DNA of 64,000 nucleotides from Streblospio benedicti (GCA_019095985.1 CM032669.1:40838922-40902921); one strand, 5' to 3'. Positions 1 to 11,328 are shown, counted from the stretch's first letter. Translations and numbers: made by a program. The notes: generated from the letters alone by a model not told the origin.

Positions 1-261
1 TGCGCAGTTGTAAACATCACAATCTTGTCAAAACACGTTACTGCCAAGCTATATCTTGCTGAATTTCTCTGCTGCTGGCCACTAAAACAGAAGTGCCATT
101 TCCGAAGGATCTTTCCTTTTCCCATGAGCGCTATATGAGCAGTTGGTTATTCTTTGCTAAAGCGTCCATTTCACTTTTTTATGCTTTTGAGCCAGTTTGT
201 GTGATAATGAAGAGTTAAAACCTAGATTTTACATCAAACGTTCATTTTTAATTAAATAATA
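1..261. other. no gene seen
   Basis: AT-rich sequence with no long reading frame, splice-flanked coding segment or recognisable repeat. Confidence 0.5.
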
Positions 262-352
262 TTACAGATGGTCTCAATGTAGAGGTGATTTCTATACAGA
301 TTGTCTCATTATAGAGGTGGTCACTTTACAGATGGTTATACAGCCACTTAGA
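262..352. repeat. R1 MITE fragment
   Basis: Two partial copies of the motif AGAGGTGGTC/GATGGTCTCA, the internal arms of the R1 family. Terminal CAGTAGAACC motifs are missing, so this is a decayed fragment. Confidence 0.5.
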
Positions 353-1394
353 TTATATATGAGGATCATAGATCATTACATCATTTGGCCATGAATTTAC
401 AGAAACATAAACTATTGAAAACATTTATTTTTTCACTTTTCATCTAAGTCCTATTGCACGTTACACGTTGCACTTTACTTCCTAATTTGAAACATAACCT
501 TCACAAATATAGTCAAAACTGTCAACAAACATAGCGCATGATGTGCTTTAATGAGTGACAGTGATGACAAATTAGACAAGATGGTCGACAAGATGGCCGA
601 CACATGAGACAATCAGACGACATTTATTTGACAGGAAGTTGAAGAAAGTAGCCTTATTTTGGAGGCATCCCACAGAATGGACAGTTTCTGTCATTTTTAG
701 ATGTCTACTTTGGTAGAGGTTTGATGCAAGTAAGCTTCTTACATTGTATATGTTTCGTATTCTGTCAGATACAAGATGTCTGATTCCAATATATGCAAAA
801 TACTCTTTAAAAGCAAAGTCAATAGCATCTGTATTTGTGAAAATAACTATACTAGTATGTTAGTGCACTATACGTGTATGTTTAAAGAAAAAGAGTCATT
901 CAAAAATTTGATATCTTTTCAAAAGACTTGTTGAAGTGTACAAAGAATGATACTGGTGCCTTTGATTAAAAGGATCATTCTTAAATAGAGGTTATGTTTA
1001 TGTTGTGCATACTTTTGAATATTTGCACAATTGATTCTAAATGTTTTAATTATCATCTATATTCAGAGAAAAATCTAACACATATGATTTTGCAGCAACT
1101 ATTCTGTAACTGTTCTGTACATCTTGAACAGCTTTATTTGAAAGTTGAAACTTAAACGTGCAACTTGAGACGACCAAATGCATTACCAGATTTCCTTCCA
1201 AAATCTTAATTATTTTAAATATGCTCTGATAATTTACCTGAAAAGGCAATCTATGTTAAATTAATATTTACACTTTTGCGCCATAGGAGGTAGTGTGTTA
1301 TTCTAAACTTAAATCTTCCATTTTGACGTCATTTCAAATTAGCTAAATGACACAATGATTCAGTACATCTCTCCCCATCATATGAAATAAATAA
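353..1394. other. AT-rich gene-free stretch
   Basis: No coding signal. Positions 577-602 hold a short direct repeat of AAGATGGYCGACA. The small open frames here have no family resemblance. Confidence 0.4.
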
Positions 1395-1640
1395 ATCACT
1401 CTAAAAACCCGGCTAGATCTCGAGTTACACGTTGACAAGAAACATTCAAATTCACGACGCTATAAACATAAATAAACAACACGGAATCGGCGATATTTCA
1501 CTAAAATGAAATCATTTATTATCACTCGATGTCACGCGGTGAATAATTAAAAGCTTGCATTAATGCAGTTGCCGAAATAAACCAGTCGCACAACTAATAA
1601 TAAGTGACATGTTATGGGTAGCATGGAAATTTTATCCGCT
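1395..1640. promoter_or_regulatory. candidate noncoding regulatory island
   Basis: Unique, CpG-retaining sequence between AT-rich flanks, with clustered ATAAATAAAC, TAATTA-like and TTATTATC words. Inferred to be an enhancer-like conserved element from composition alone; no conservation data are available. Confidence 0.35.
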
Positions 1641-2213
1641 TTCCTTGTTAGAAAATTACCATAAAGTTTAATATCAAATGTGTTTCTTGACACATGCAAA
1701 GTTAGAAAACACTATAAATGACACCTGATATAATAGCCTGTCCCCGTAGATATATTCATGCCGTCCGAATTTATGGATGTTATCTGTTAAACAAATGGGC
1801 CAATATTTCGTTGGAAATGGACGTTTACAGTCACAACTGTGTAGCTCGAACTTGAAGGGCCTATTAAAATCCTCGTCAGTTCACACTTCCTATAAGCAGT
1901 CTTACAATATCTACCCTAAAGGCACATATATAAATGTAATAATAAGGATATATAATCTACTTCTAAGTCTATAATTTTGACTTACATATGTGCAGTATGC
2001 AGAGGACACAAACATTAGCAATATCAGGAATAAATTGAATTATTGTTACATTTATATAACAGTTAAAGAATGCAATTACATTCATTTATCCTTTTACGCA
2101 AGAAAATTGTCATGATTCTTAACCAAATTATCTATTTTTGCGCAAAATTGAGCAAAAAATGTATGTGAGAACAAACAGCACGTGGTTATTTTTAGGTTTA
2201 ATAGTTGTAAGAA
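1641..2213. other. no gene seen
   Basis: AT-rich, no coding or repeat structure recognised. Confidence 0.4.
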
Positions 2214-2217
2214 GCCA

Positions 2218-2389
2218 GATTGGTTCATTAAGACCACCCCTGTAAAGAAGCTACCTCTATAATGAGAACATAATCAGTGGTCCTAAATCTTCATAGAAAA
2301 CAATATGAACCTCAATAAAGAGACCACCTCTCTATAGAGACCATTTAATACCACCCTCACCGGGTGGTCTAAATAGCCTCTATTGTATA
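2218..2389 (+). mobile_element. R1 MITE, near full length
   Basis: Contains TTAAGACCACCCCTGTAAAG at its left, AAAGAGACCACCTCTCTATA inside, and GGTGGTCTAAATAG...CTATTGTATA at its right. This is the R1 pattern of inverted ends, about 170 bp with no coding capacity. The CAGTAGAACC-type ends seen in other copies resemble Tc1/mariner-pogo termini flanked by TA. Confidence 0.75.
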
Positions 2390-2530
2390 GCTGAACTCAT
2401 TAATCTGGAACTCGGATATGTAAAATTTATGGATAGCTTGAACCAATAGCCTTCATGAAATGTTATAAGATATCTTCAAGTTTTTATTCAGTCTTTTCAA
2501 GTTCAAGTTAAAAAGCTCCTACTGTATACA
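2390..2530. mobile_element. R4-type MITE remnant abutting R1
   Basis: Carries TTCAAGTTCAAGTTAAA and a CTCCTACTGTATA right end, shared with 10755-10925. It directly joins the preceding R1 copy, consistent with insertion at a shared TA. Confidence 0.4.
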
Positions 2531-2900
2531 TAGTTCTCATTCACAGTTTTTAAGACCCTTTATAGAACGCATATTGATGGACACCGCTGTTTCGGAAACT
2601 GTAAATTGTTTAAAGAATGCTGCGTCCTGCTAACTTTTACTATTTTGCATTCAATTTTAGGAATATTAACCTTTTGATAGTATGATCAGTAATTGTTTAT
2701 CTGCTACACGTGTTATGTACATAAGTGACGTGTCCCGTAAAAGTTACGACACTTTTCACTTACCATGTGCACCTGCCATGTGTGTAGTATTTCAGTGGTG
2801 ATAATAACATCTGATACATGAACATTGAAAATGAAATTCCTGTATGAAGTGAATTATCTAAACACCTGTGCATTGCTACTTGCTAGGTACTTACAAGTGG
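2531..2900. other. no gene seen
   Basis: AT-rich, no supported feature. Confidence 0.4.
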
Positions 2901-2907
2901 ACATATT

Positions 2908-3025
2908 AGCTAGCTGGGTGTCAGACATACAAAAGTGTCCACATTAAATGGAGGTCCCTCTATTAACTTACAGCAAGCACAAACTTGTGTTGTCATGGAC
3001 GATACCCACAGCAGGGGTCCACTTT
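2908..3025. mobile_element. R8-like fragment
   Basis: AAAGTGTCCACATTAAATGG and the following GGTCC...CACTTTACAG resemble the R8 elements at 44241 and 55655. The copy is weak and decayed. Confidence 0.3.
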
Positions 3026-3094
3026 ACAGAAGTGTCGCATACAAGACTGACGTATGCCTCCTTTTTACAATACTGGAGGATAGTTCCAAGTTCA

Positions 3095-3340
3095 TTGCGT
3101 GTCATTGACGTATTTGCGCAGGTGACACCCCACCACCCCACCCCACCCGCGCTGTCTGCTCTGATCCTCGCCTCTCTTATCCGTCTTCCTCCACCATCGC
3201 TCTTCCCCGACGACAGGAGCCTTTGAACACTCTCACTGTAGCGCACGTTTCCATGCACTGATATCGGGGTGTTGACAGGAGAGAGGATGGATGGACACCG
3301 GCCACCTTGATGGGATCTCCCAGCATAGATCATGCACACG
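3095..3340. promoter_or_regulatory. GC-rich candidate regulatory island
   Basis: A pyrimidine/CpG-rich stretch (ACCCCACC runs, CCCGACGACAGGAG) unlike its AT-rich surroundings. Open frames on both strands are by-products of the base composition, not a gene. Confidence 0.35.
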
Positions 3341-3577
3341 AGAAATTATTGGTTTGTAGTCAGTTGTTGTCTCCAGTTGTTATAAGCAAAGCACCAGGAC
3401 CTGCATCATGAACTTTATTTCTGATCATGAGGTTTCAAACTTTTTAAATCCATACCGGGTGCATTGCAGATATATTGAATGTCCATGTTGATGTTAATGA
3501 TAAGCACCCACAGGTGAGGTAGTCACATCAGTTGTTTTGTAAGAGATGGAATATACGAGATCATTTAAGGTACATGT

Positions 3578-3630
3578 ATGCAAATGAGCTGCTCTGATTG
3601 GCTGCAGGCACCAGTAACTTTATGGATTTT
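3578..3630 (+). promoter_or_regulatory. octamer-containing element, copy A
   Basis: Starts with the POU octamer ATGCAAAT, then a CTGATTGGCTGCAG CCAAT-like segment, then CACCAGTAACT. The same order recurs at 22071-22130, about 18.5 kb away. It could be a duplicated regulatory element or two fragments of an unrecognised repeat. Confidence 0.45.
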
Positions 3631-3778
3631 GTCTGTGGCATTGTATAGATAAATGGCACAGTCTTTATAGACACATGTATATCGTCAAACTTTTTATGAT
3701 GTTTGATATGTTTATACACATATTGAAACACATTCACGAAATTTGCATTCATTCACGGATTTCCATTCAACAGTCTAG

Positions 3779-3830
3779 TTTTACAGCAGAACCTCCACTA
3801 TTGAGACCACCTCTAATATATTCAGTTGCA
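3779..3830 (+). repeat. R1 MITE left-end fragment
   Basis: TACAGCAGAACCTCCACTA followed by GAGACCACCTCT is the R1 left terminus. The remainder is lost. Confidence 0.6.
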
Positions 3831-3934
3831 ATGATTCAGCTTTAATATACATATGCTCACATAATGGGATGGCTACAATTGGTATTATGAAGCGTGCAGT
3901 CTTGTAACACTCTAATTGCAAACTCTTTAACAGT

Positions 3935-5475
3935 TTACAATAGTTTGTATGTTTGGGATTGCGAAACTAATAGAATGAAAGTTGGCCACAAAAAGAAATA
4001 CATCTAGTTACCTTTCAACCTGTCAATGTCCTCAGTAACCCAGGAGGCTACCGAGGTGGCTCTTTGACATTCAACCTTCGAGGTGTCACAACTCATTGAT
4101 GTAGTTGTTTGTAGCCTCGTCTCTGTCATGGTTGAAGACAGTAGAATACTAGATCTGCTCCATTAGCCTTTCTGCGCCATATACAATTAGAATAGCATAT
4201 GTTCATACATATGTGTAGTTGCCTGCTAAAGGCAACAGACTACTCTAATAAATCAAACTACTGGTGAAAACTACTCAAAATTACTTTATTTGGGTTTGCA
4301 AAAAAATGATAAATCATTGTCCATAAAAGAAATAGCCTCTGTTACCCAGTGAGGCTACCGAGGTGGCTTTCCGACATTTATCACCCATGGACTTGTCACA
4401 ACTCATTGATGGAGTTGTTTGTAGCCTCGTCTCTGAGGCTACTGATGCAAGCATTACCACATGTGGTATGTACTCAATTGCAATAATTTACCTTGATTTG
4501 CATACACATGGTCACATATTAAGAACCCTGGCTTCAATGCTAGAAAGAACTACTGCATTGTAGTGTATTGCATTGCACTGCATTGTTTTGTATAACTTTA
4601 TTTTTTTGTATTAGAGATGTATAGAAAAATCTTATCAATGTAAAAAAGAGAAGTATCAATTGTAGCTAGGCTCCAGGCTAATCAGTAGCAAAATCACACC
4701 CCTAATATTGCATCATGGATTTGCAAAAAGACTAATACATGTGGTGGTTATCCATAAAAGAAATACCTCATTACCATTCATGAGGCTGCTAAGATTGAAC
4801 ATATGAGAGAGAAGATTACAATAACATAAAGAGCATTCAAAAAGATTGCAATGAAGTTTGCCCATGAAAAGAAATAGCCTTGTTACCCTTCAATGTCTCC
4901 AGTTACCCACGAGGCTGCCAAGGTGGCTCCCCCTGCATTTATCACTGTGTCTTCCTGTCACAACTCATTGATGGAGTTGTTTGTAGCCTGAGCTCTCGTG
5001 GCTCAAGACAGCTATACCAGTTGAACGCCATATTCAATTGAAATGATTTACAATTAACATAGGCAGATCCAGTGTGGAGGGTGCACAGGGGGCATGTGCT
5101 CCCTGTTTTTCACACAAAATTTTTCATTTTCATGAGTTTTTGGCAAATTCGCGAGCCTTCGCTCATACAAAACTCAAGAAATCCTGTGGGTGCGCCCCCC
5201 GCCCACCTTCCAAAAACGTGAATCAACTTCCATACACATTGTACACAATGATAATGGTCTGTTAATACAATTGCAAGTCAACAGGCTACGAAGATATCAT
5301 GGCAAACTCCTTCACAGTATACATAGAAGTTGGCAACAAAAAGAAATGCCCCTTGCTGCCCTTCAGTAACCCACGAGGCTACCAAGTTGGCTCAGCAGAC
5401 ATTCATCATCACGTTGTACTTGTCACAACTCATTGATGGAACTGTTTGTAGCCCTGTCTCTGAGGTTCCCGACGA
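3935..5475 (+). repeat. diverged four-unit tandem array
   Basis: Four units at about 4014-4150, 4333-4450, 4868-5010 and 5338-5475 share, in order: AAAAGAAAT, GTTACCC, CGAGGCTACC, GTGGCT, TGTCACAACTCATTGATGG, GTTGTTTGTAGCC. A weak partial unit lies near 4750-4800. The core has a short hairpin, CAACTC-attgatg-GAGTTG. Unit spacing is about 320-535 bp. The last unit runs into the CpG-rich island at 5480 and keeps CpGs that the earlier units lack. Small frames here are not coding. Confidence 0.75.
5055..5235. mobile_element. R6 MITE inside the array
   Basis: Begins GGCAGATCCAGTGTGG and contains CATGAGTTTTTGGCAAATTCG and GGGTGCGCCCCCC. The same order occurs inverted at 51335-51478. It interrupts the array between its third and fourth main units. 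Confidence 0.55.
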
Positions 5476-5479
5476 CGCG

Positions 5480-6260
5480 AGTGTTACAATATTACCACCT
5501 GCCACGCCGTTCTCCGAGCCGTTTTGTCTTGGCGAACCTTATTAGAAAGCAATCAAGGGACCCGCTTTGGTCCCGCAGCCGTCACTTTCACAACTATTAA
5601 TGGCCGATCCTTGGCCATCTCTTAGCAAAATGGCAGCACGGTTGTTCGTTTGTTCAGGAGTTGTCAAAACACGTCGCGAATAAATGACTTAATAAAACGC
5701 TATTATTACATTTGCGCCCCGATGAACGTCGGTGATAAACAACGTGCCAGCAAAATTAATGACTTTCGCATTTAAATGGTGTTTCCTGAAGGATTAGCTT
5801 ATCATTGACGAGTCGTGGGCTTCCTGTGGTAGTACCAAGCACAAATACACGACACGAAGCACATTTATAACATACACCTCGAACGAGACACGCCGATTAG
5901 CAGATGATTCATGACTCCTCGGTGGGGGAGCATCGATCATCTCAATTCACACTTGACGAACTTGTGAAGAGCGCATGAAAGTTGGAGCAAACAAGCCCCA
6001 TGGTTGTTTGATAATAGAGGCGATGACAGTTGTCGAGAAATATGGCAAATACTACGCTGATAACGGGCGGCTTAGTACGAAGACGGGCAGACGGTTGTTA
6101 ATCATGTGAAGAAGACAGTAAGTCATTTCAGAGGAGACACCAAGATGGCCGCTCGCTGTTAATGATAATCCGGCTGGTTATTGCGAGTGTCAATCAGCAA
6201 ACACTCGCTGTTTGCACTCCAAGATACGCCAACGGGCCGTGCTTTGATACTGTGACAGGT
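5480..6260. promoter_or_regulatory. candidate regulatory island cluster
   Basis: Nearly 800 bases of unique CpG-retaining sequence. Words include AATAAAACGC, GATAAACAACG, AAATTAATGAC, CAAGATGGCCGC (6141-6152, YY1-like), TTAATGATAATCC and CGCTGATAACG. No open frame makes sense as protein. Composition is that of clustered developmental enhancers; this is inference. Confidence 0.5.
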
Positions 6261-6690
6261 CTATGACAACTTCCACAAGCAATAACTCATCAAATGTGCA
6301 TATTTCTTTCTCCACGCCACCGATGTTGATAGATTTCCGGAAAGTTCAACTGGTGGCGGTGGCGGTTTCTCAAGACCTTATTTATGCTCTCAACCTGATC
6401 AATGTGTTTTTAATGAACCAGGTAAGACAGTTTGCTCGTCCATCTTATTCAGCAGTCAAAAGCGTATGCTAATGGACAAAACCAACAATTTTTATTGTAA
6501 TCAGTTTTGTTATACTTGAAAACTTCGTGAATCTGACGGGAATCAAACTGAACTGAGGGACTCGTCATAGCATCCAAAAATATCAAAAACGTTACAGTTA
6601 CAGACATCAGCGAACCTCCCTCCAGAGATGATTAAGCAAAGTCTATCACAGAAGAAGAAAACACTTATAAATATATTACACCTTTTTATT
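6261..6690. other. no gene seen
   Basis: A 69-codon frame at 6263-6472 has no family resemblance and no credible splice context. Otherwise AT-rich and featureless. Confidence 0.4.
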
Positions 6691-6870
6691 CACTCTTCAT
6701 GCCGAGAACAGAGCCTTTGTGCAGACGTGTAGTGACGCAGACAGCCGATTATAGCGCGATTATCAGCCGCTTCAATAGCGTGCTAATCCCCGCAACAATA
6801 GCCAAGTGTCCACGCAGGGGGGGAATCCAACATCTCACCGTATCACCCACTAATCCCTTTTGATCCTCAT
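6691..6870. promoter_or_regulatory. candidate regulatory island
   Basis: CpG-retaining unique stretch with GACGCAGACAGCC, TATAGCGCGATTATC and AATAGCGTGCTAATCC. The paired GATTAT/CTAATCC words are homeobox-like (Pitx/Otx type). Confidence 0.4.
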
Positions 6871-6919
6871 CAACCCTTTTATGGTTTTTAGGTAGTAAAT
6901 CAAATACCTGTCAATTTAA

Positions 6920-7215
6920 ACCCTTTAGTGGATGAAGTAGTAAATGGTGCTACTGTTGAACCCTTGAATGTAGCCTACAATAAGCTCAAATTTAGCAGAA
7001 TGGATATTTGATTCACCTGAACCCAGTAAGTGAGACGTAACAAGCAAGATCAAAAGGATTAGTCTGTTATCTCTGCTGTTGATGTCTTGAATATAGCCTA
7101 AAAATAAGCTCAAATTTACTAAGATGGTTGTCTATTTGACACTCATTGCATTCTGTCGATCAGACATCCACTGTGGTGAATTTGTGCACATTTTAGGCTT
7201 TATTTAAAGTAACAA
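6920..7215. mobile_element. R3 MITE, with internal duplication
   Basis: AACCCTTTAGTGG at the left; AATAAGCTCAAATTTA appears twice, each after TAGCCTA; TTTTAGGCTTTATTT closes the right. R3 copies elsewhere (24605, 39230, 63595) share these words as inverted ends. Confidence 0.6.
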
Positions 7216-7255
7216 TAATATATATTAACTGCTAATCCGTTTTTATCTGGCTAAC

Positions 7256-7412
7256 TACAGTAGCGCCTTGTTATACGGGAATTGCCTACCTTAGTTTCAT
7301 TTTCCTTCAACTACATTATTAACAGATATCGCTTGGTTATCTCGAAAATTGGGAGTCTCGAGCATTTTCCTATTCATTCTCTATAGCTTCTAGATAACGA
7401 GTTTCTACTGTG
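7256..7412 (+). mobile_element. R4 MITE, full length
   Basis: CTACAGTAGCGCCTTGTTAT at the left and AACGAGTTTCTACTGTG at the right form imperfect inverted ends. Inside are CTTGGTTATCTCGAAAATT and GTCTCGAGCATTTT, shared with 28340-28516. About 157 bp, non-coding. Confidence 0.7.
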
Positions 7413-8100
7413 TTCGGTGTGCGACAGGAGCATGTGACGTGTTTAATGCTGTCAGAACGCTGTGATAAATGTCGTCTGCTGGACCATCAATCAAAACAAC
7501 ACGGTCTGCGTGTCGGGTCACATGTTTCAGCTAATTTTAATTGGTCATTGTTTGGGTCTTGTGTGTTTTTATGTGACGATGACTCCCCTTTTTTGAATAC
7601 TAGTAGTTTGAATATTTCAATGTTTATACTTCTTAGGATATTTTTTTGAATATTTAAATGTTTCAAGTATATACTTCAGCACTTTTCGAATAGTTTAAAT
7701 ATTTCAAATGGTGATGTATAAAAGTTGAACGTAGAGACATGTGTACTATGTTATTCTTCACTAGAATAAGGAATGAATTTGGATGATAACCTTTTGAATG
7801 ACAAGGTTTCATTGTTAAAGTATGACAGAGATTCTTCCTATACCAATGCAATTAAATCTAAAGAGACATCAATTTATCACTTCTAGGCTATACATAGTGA
7901 AATATCATGCAAGAATAAAAAAAAGCAATTCTGCTCAACATTCTGACCACACGTGTACCAAAAACGATGCAAAAGGAAAAAAACAAAAAAACTAATGTTG
8001 AGAGTTTGGAACCTCCCAGAACTGCACTGTAGCCCCAAAAAGTAAAAGTGCACGGGGTTGTGACCAAGTTTGTAATGGCCAATTATTGTTTCTGGTGGAT
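7413..8100. other. no gene seen
   Basis: AT-rich with short degenerate repeats of TTTGAATATTTCAA around 7600-7700. No coding signal. Confidence 0.4.
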
Positions 8101-8104
8101 GTTG

Positions 8105-8300
8105 ACAGATTGATAAGACTGACAGGCTGATGGTGCTGATGGCCTCTCATGCTGACAAATATGACAGCGGATCAGCGCAGCCATTGACTTTTGTCAGCTG
8201 TAACGCTAATAGCCAAACAGTAGTTAGCCGCGCTCGTATCGTGCTGATAGATATGACTGATATGTGTACAGTCCGACCGGGCAGCTACGAATATTGAAGG
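8105..8300. promoter_or_regulatory. candidate regulatory island
   Basis: Dense GCTGA/CTGACA/TGACAG words, including repeated CAGGCTGATGGTGCTGATG, then GTCAGCTGTAACGCTAATAG and CGCGCTCGTATCGTGC. TGACAG is a TALE/Meis-type core. Inferred from composition only. Confidence 0.4.
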
Positions 8301-8344
8301 GAGGAGATGAAATTTCGTTGTGGGCTCGCGGGAATCTCTATTAC

Positions 8345-8575
8345 ACTGACTCTAAGCAGTCTTACAATATCTAATATTGGAGTGATAGATTTTGAAATTT
8401 GACGTAGAGTGGGATGCTAAAAAATCAAGACCACCTCTGGTTTGGGACTACTTCTATTATATGGCGGTGTCCCACTGTATCAAACTTTCATTTAAAAGTG
8501 AACACCGTCTGTTGAGACCACTTCAGGTCAGTCCCCCACTGAGACGTCCTAAAGGATTGTTTCTATTATTGTAAT
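8345..8575 (+). mobile_element. R1 MITE, decayed
   Basis: AAGACCACCTCTGG, GTTGAGACCACTTCAGGTC and GAGACGTCCTAAAGG follow R1 order. The left end is degraded. The 60-codon frame within it is not a gene. Confidence 0.5.
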
Positions 8576-8759
8576 AATGTGAATTCAGAATTGAATTGAG
8601 TAGATGGCAATTTTGAGTAGGATTTGAAGTATGAAGTACTTAAATACTTGAGGTATCCATGAATTTGATTTATCAGAGTTCCATCGTATAGAGTCTGGTG
8701 CATGAGAGTAACAGAAAATAACAAAGTGGTTTTTTTTTGGTGCACATGGTCATGAAGTC

Positions 8760-9165
8760 GTTAATCTATTAGTATCTAATGACCAATGATTAATTTTGTT
8801 ATTGAGTGCTAGGCACATTCACCAAGTGCCTGTCAACTTTGTTTCCGATTGTTTTCTGTTGCATTAGATAGATGAAAAGTCTCCTTTTTTGTTGGAATGG
8901 GCATAAAATCCTATGATACGGTTTCTTAGGGGTTTCTTTCTTGTCAAGGTGGGTTATGTTAATTGAATGTCCGGCACACCCAGCATGGTTTCAGAAAAGT
9001 TACGTTAAGAGTATACTGCATAAAGTGAGTATAATGTTCTTGTTTATGGCATTACAAGATTGAGGTTTTTGGTTATGTCCTCAGTTCTGAATTGGTTAAT
9101 AGATAATCGTATAACCAATCATTCTGTGTTAATTGAGTGTTTGGCACATTCATGCAAGTGTCAAA
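8760..9165 (+). repeat. local diverged direct repeat
   Basis: 8760-8830 and 9093-9160 share GTTAATNNATNNTNNNNTAANGACCAAT-like spacing ending in TTGAGTG-GGCACATTCA and CAAGTG. A third partial copy, TTAATTGAATGTCCGGCACA, lies near 8956. The offset is about 333 bp. Confidence 0.55.
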
Positions 9166-9169
9166 AGTA

Positions 9170-9770
9170 TTGCAGAAGTTTTGCAATATTTTCAAAATGC
9201 AATATTTTATTGCAGAACATTGCAATACTTAAGTGAATTATTGCACAAGTAATTCAGTACTTTTTAAAGTATTGCGCCTATCCCTGGACTGTACATTACC
9301 TTTCTTATTGCCGTTTTCAAGTTATTCTTATAATTTCTAAGGGGCATGTATGTGAAACAAAATTAAATAGTTGTCTGATCTTTACGCAAATTTCACAGAT
9401 GTGAGGGAAGAAGATATCCTTCAAATACGTGAGATACTTTTGGAGATAATCCCCAAATTCGGATGATGCGAAGAACCTGAAAACACTGATAGAAAGTTTA
9501 GCTTTATGGATGATGTAAATATTTCAGCCAAAAAATTGCTAAATTACTTCTACTGATTTACAACAAAACCAGTTGATTTATGAGTTGATTATGAAATAAT
9601 CATTTATTTGTATTTTCAAGCTCGTTACGCTGATAGTTGGTAACAGTCGTCATGAAACATGGTCACACAAACGTCGGGTTCTTATCAAAACTCATTATAA
9701 TGGAAATAGATGACGCTTTGTTCTGGTGCTGGATGCTTTACAGAAGGACCCGCCTGTTGTAGACACCTGC
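9170..9770. other. no gene seen
   Basis: Contains a short run of degenerate TTGCAATATT / TATTGCA words (9168-9275). Nothing else recognised. Confidence 0.4.
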
Positions 9771-9774
9771 AAAG

Positions 9775-10065
9775 GGAGTAAAATGATTGGGCTACCATTT
9801 ATTATTGTACAGGGGAGTATGAAAAAACAAAACAATTACGGTATAATTTTCAGGCCCCTCTGCCCAAATCTGTTTGAGAATGTCAGGGCCAACTCCATCC
9901 CAATAATTACTACCAATTTTCTGTGCCACCCTAGATTTTCAAGCCCATTCTCATGCTCCAAAATTGAGTTAAGTATTTCAGCTTGCTATGGCCCCTCCCT
10001 CCACCTAGTGTTGTCATACCCTCCGTGGGCTACGGTAAGGCCAGCTGAAAATCTTGGTTAATCTC
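9775..10065. mobile_element. R7 repeat copy
   Basis: GGGCTACCATTTATTATTG near the left, then GGGAGTATGAAAAA and TTTTCAGGCCCCTC. The order matches the copies at 23495 and 24325. Inverted relations suggest a MITE. The 111-codon frame is read-through of this repeat. Confidence 0.5.
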
Positions 10066-10475
10066 AAATCAGCCAGGGTTATGGAGATTCTGACGTTTTG
10101 AGCATCCAAGAATTTTATTTCAATAAGTGGATGGTTGAAGGCCAGATGCTACTTTACACAAGAAACTGTTTTGTTTAACATTTTTAGTAAGACCATGTTC
10201 TCATGGCCCCTTATGTAGCCAATGGGAGCATGAAACTGTGTCCCGATGGTTCGATATTACTGTATGTCGATTCATTTTCACACCAAACTCCACATTTGCG
10301 ATGAAATTGAGAAATTTATAATCCTAATGTCCTTTTATGGTCATCTTCAATATCGTCCATCATCATACATGATCTATCACACGCAGCAAACAAGAATCTC
10401 GGCAGGGGATATAGATAACGCAAATTTAGGACCAAAACAACTTGAAGCAGGATCTATTAAATAAATAAATAGGCT
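10066..10475. other. no gene seen
   Basis: No coding or repeat signal I can defend. A 72-codon frame has no resemblance to a known protein. Confidence 0.35.
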
Positions 10476-10479
10476 TCTA

Positions 10480-10720
10480 CAATGCGATGATAACGCCATG
10501 GCATGAATCTTATCACAATAAGTGTCATTATTTATAATCAATGCGAATCGTTAACTTTTTAATGACTATTTCAGTTGTAATTTAATCAATTCATCATTCA
10601 ATGGCTATGAAAACTTGACTTGATAAATGACCTGTTTGTCTTACCTTGAATAGATCTGTTAATACCCGAGAACGTGAGAAGGAATTAATCGTACAATAAG
10701 TGCCATCAAAAGAGAATTCC
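10480..10720. promoter_or_regulatory. AT-rich candidate regulatory island
   Basis: Unique sequence with AATGCGATGATAACGCC, TTATTTATAATCAATGCG, TTAATCAATTCATC and AATTAATCGTAC. The homeobox-like cores are dense. Weakly supported. Confidence 0.3.
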
Positions 10721-10754
10721 ATTTTCCTTTTTTTCGTAACATTAGGAATAAAGT

Positions 10755-10925
10755 AGGATTGTTTATCTAAAAGTCTGATAAGTCAAACTTATGGATGATT
10801 CGAGCAAATTTCAAGTGATTTCTCTTGACATTTTACTTTGAAATCCAAATGAAAATTTTAAATTTTGAATAACTCAAATTTTTTACAGACTTCTTCAAGT
10901 TCAAGTTAAACACCTCAACTGCACA
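10755..10925. mobile_element. R4-type MITE remnant
   Basis: Contains TTCAAGTTCAAGTTAAA as at 2490-2510 and AAATTTTGAATAACTCAAA in R4-like order. Ends are decayed. Confidence 0.4.
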
Positions 10926-11009
10926 AAAAGTTTAGGTGTAAAAATTCCCAATAACATTTTCAACTCATATTACGAAATGAATTTTCGCTAAACACAAAAA
11001 AGACCATTT

Positions 11010-11325
11010 GTTTCATGTTTCGACCAGATTACGTATAATCAGTCTCAGATCATCCTTAATCCCGGTAATCTCTCCTCCGACAGAAACACACATAACTCTT
11101 TCTCGTGTTACGCTGCATAAACGAGTATTTGATTTTCCCCGACACTTTCCAACAGATATTTACAAGCGTATGTGGCAAACACGAGAAAGAAGCAATCGTC
11201 GGAATAAACCATCGCCACATGTTGAGGTCGGCAGACGTCATATTTCAGTTTCGGCCCCACACAGAATAACTTTGCTCAATCACTGCGATCTCAACTCGGC
11301 AACAGAAACAATTTCACCTGATTTA
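11010..11325. promoter_or_regulatory. candidate regulatory island with 12-bp inverted repeat
   Basis: CpG-retaining unique sequence. CTTTCTCGTGTT (11098-11109) is perfectly inverted as AACACGAGAAAG (11178-11189), a 92-base span. The 161-codon frame across this region also crosses an R4 repeat and shows no protein-family character. Confidence 0.4.
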
Positions 11326-11328
11326 ATG

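Noticed and set aside
1530-1552. CACGCGGTGAAT, a 12-base match to the miR-124 mature sequence
   Set aside because: The seed AAGGCAC is not present (TGTCACGCGG instead) and no pairing arm lies upstream or downstream.
2948-3339. Frames of 92 and 123 codons on opposite strands
   Set aside because: GC-rich, proline/serine low-complexity translations with no family resemblance.
9726-10061. 111-codon frame
   Set aside because: Coincides with an R7 repeat copy.
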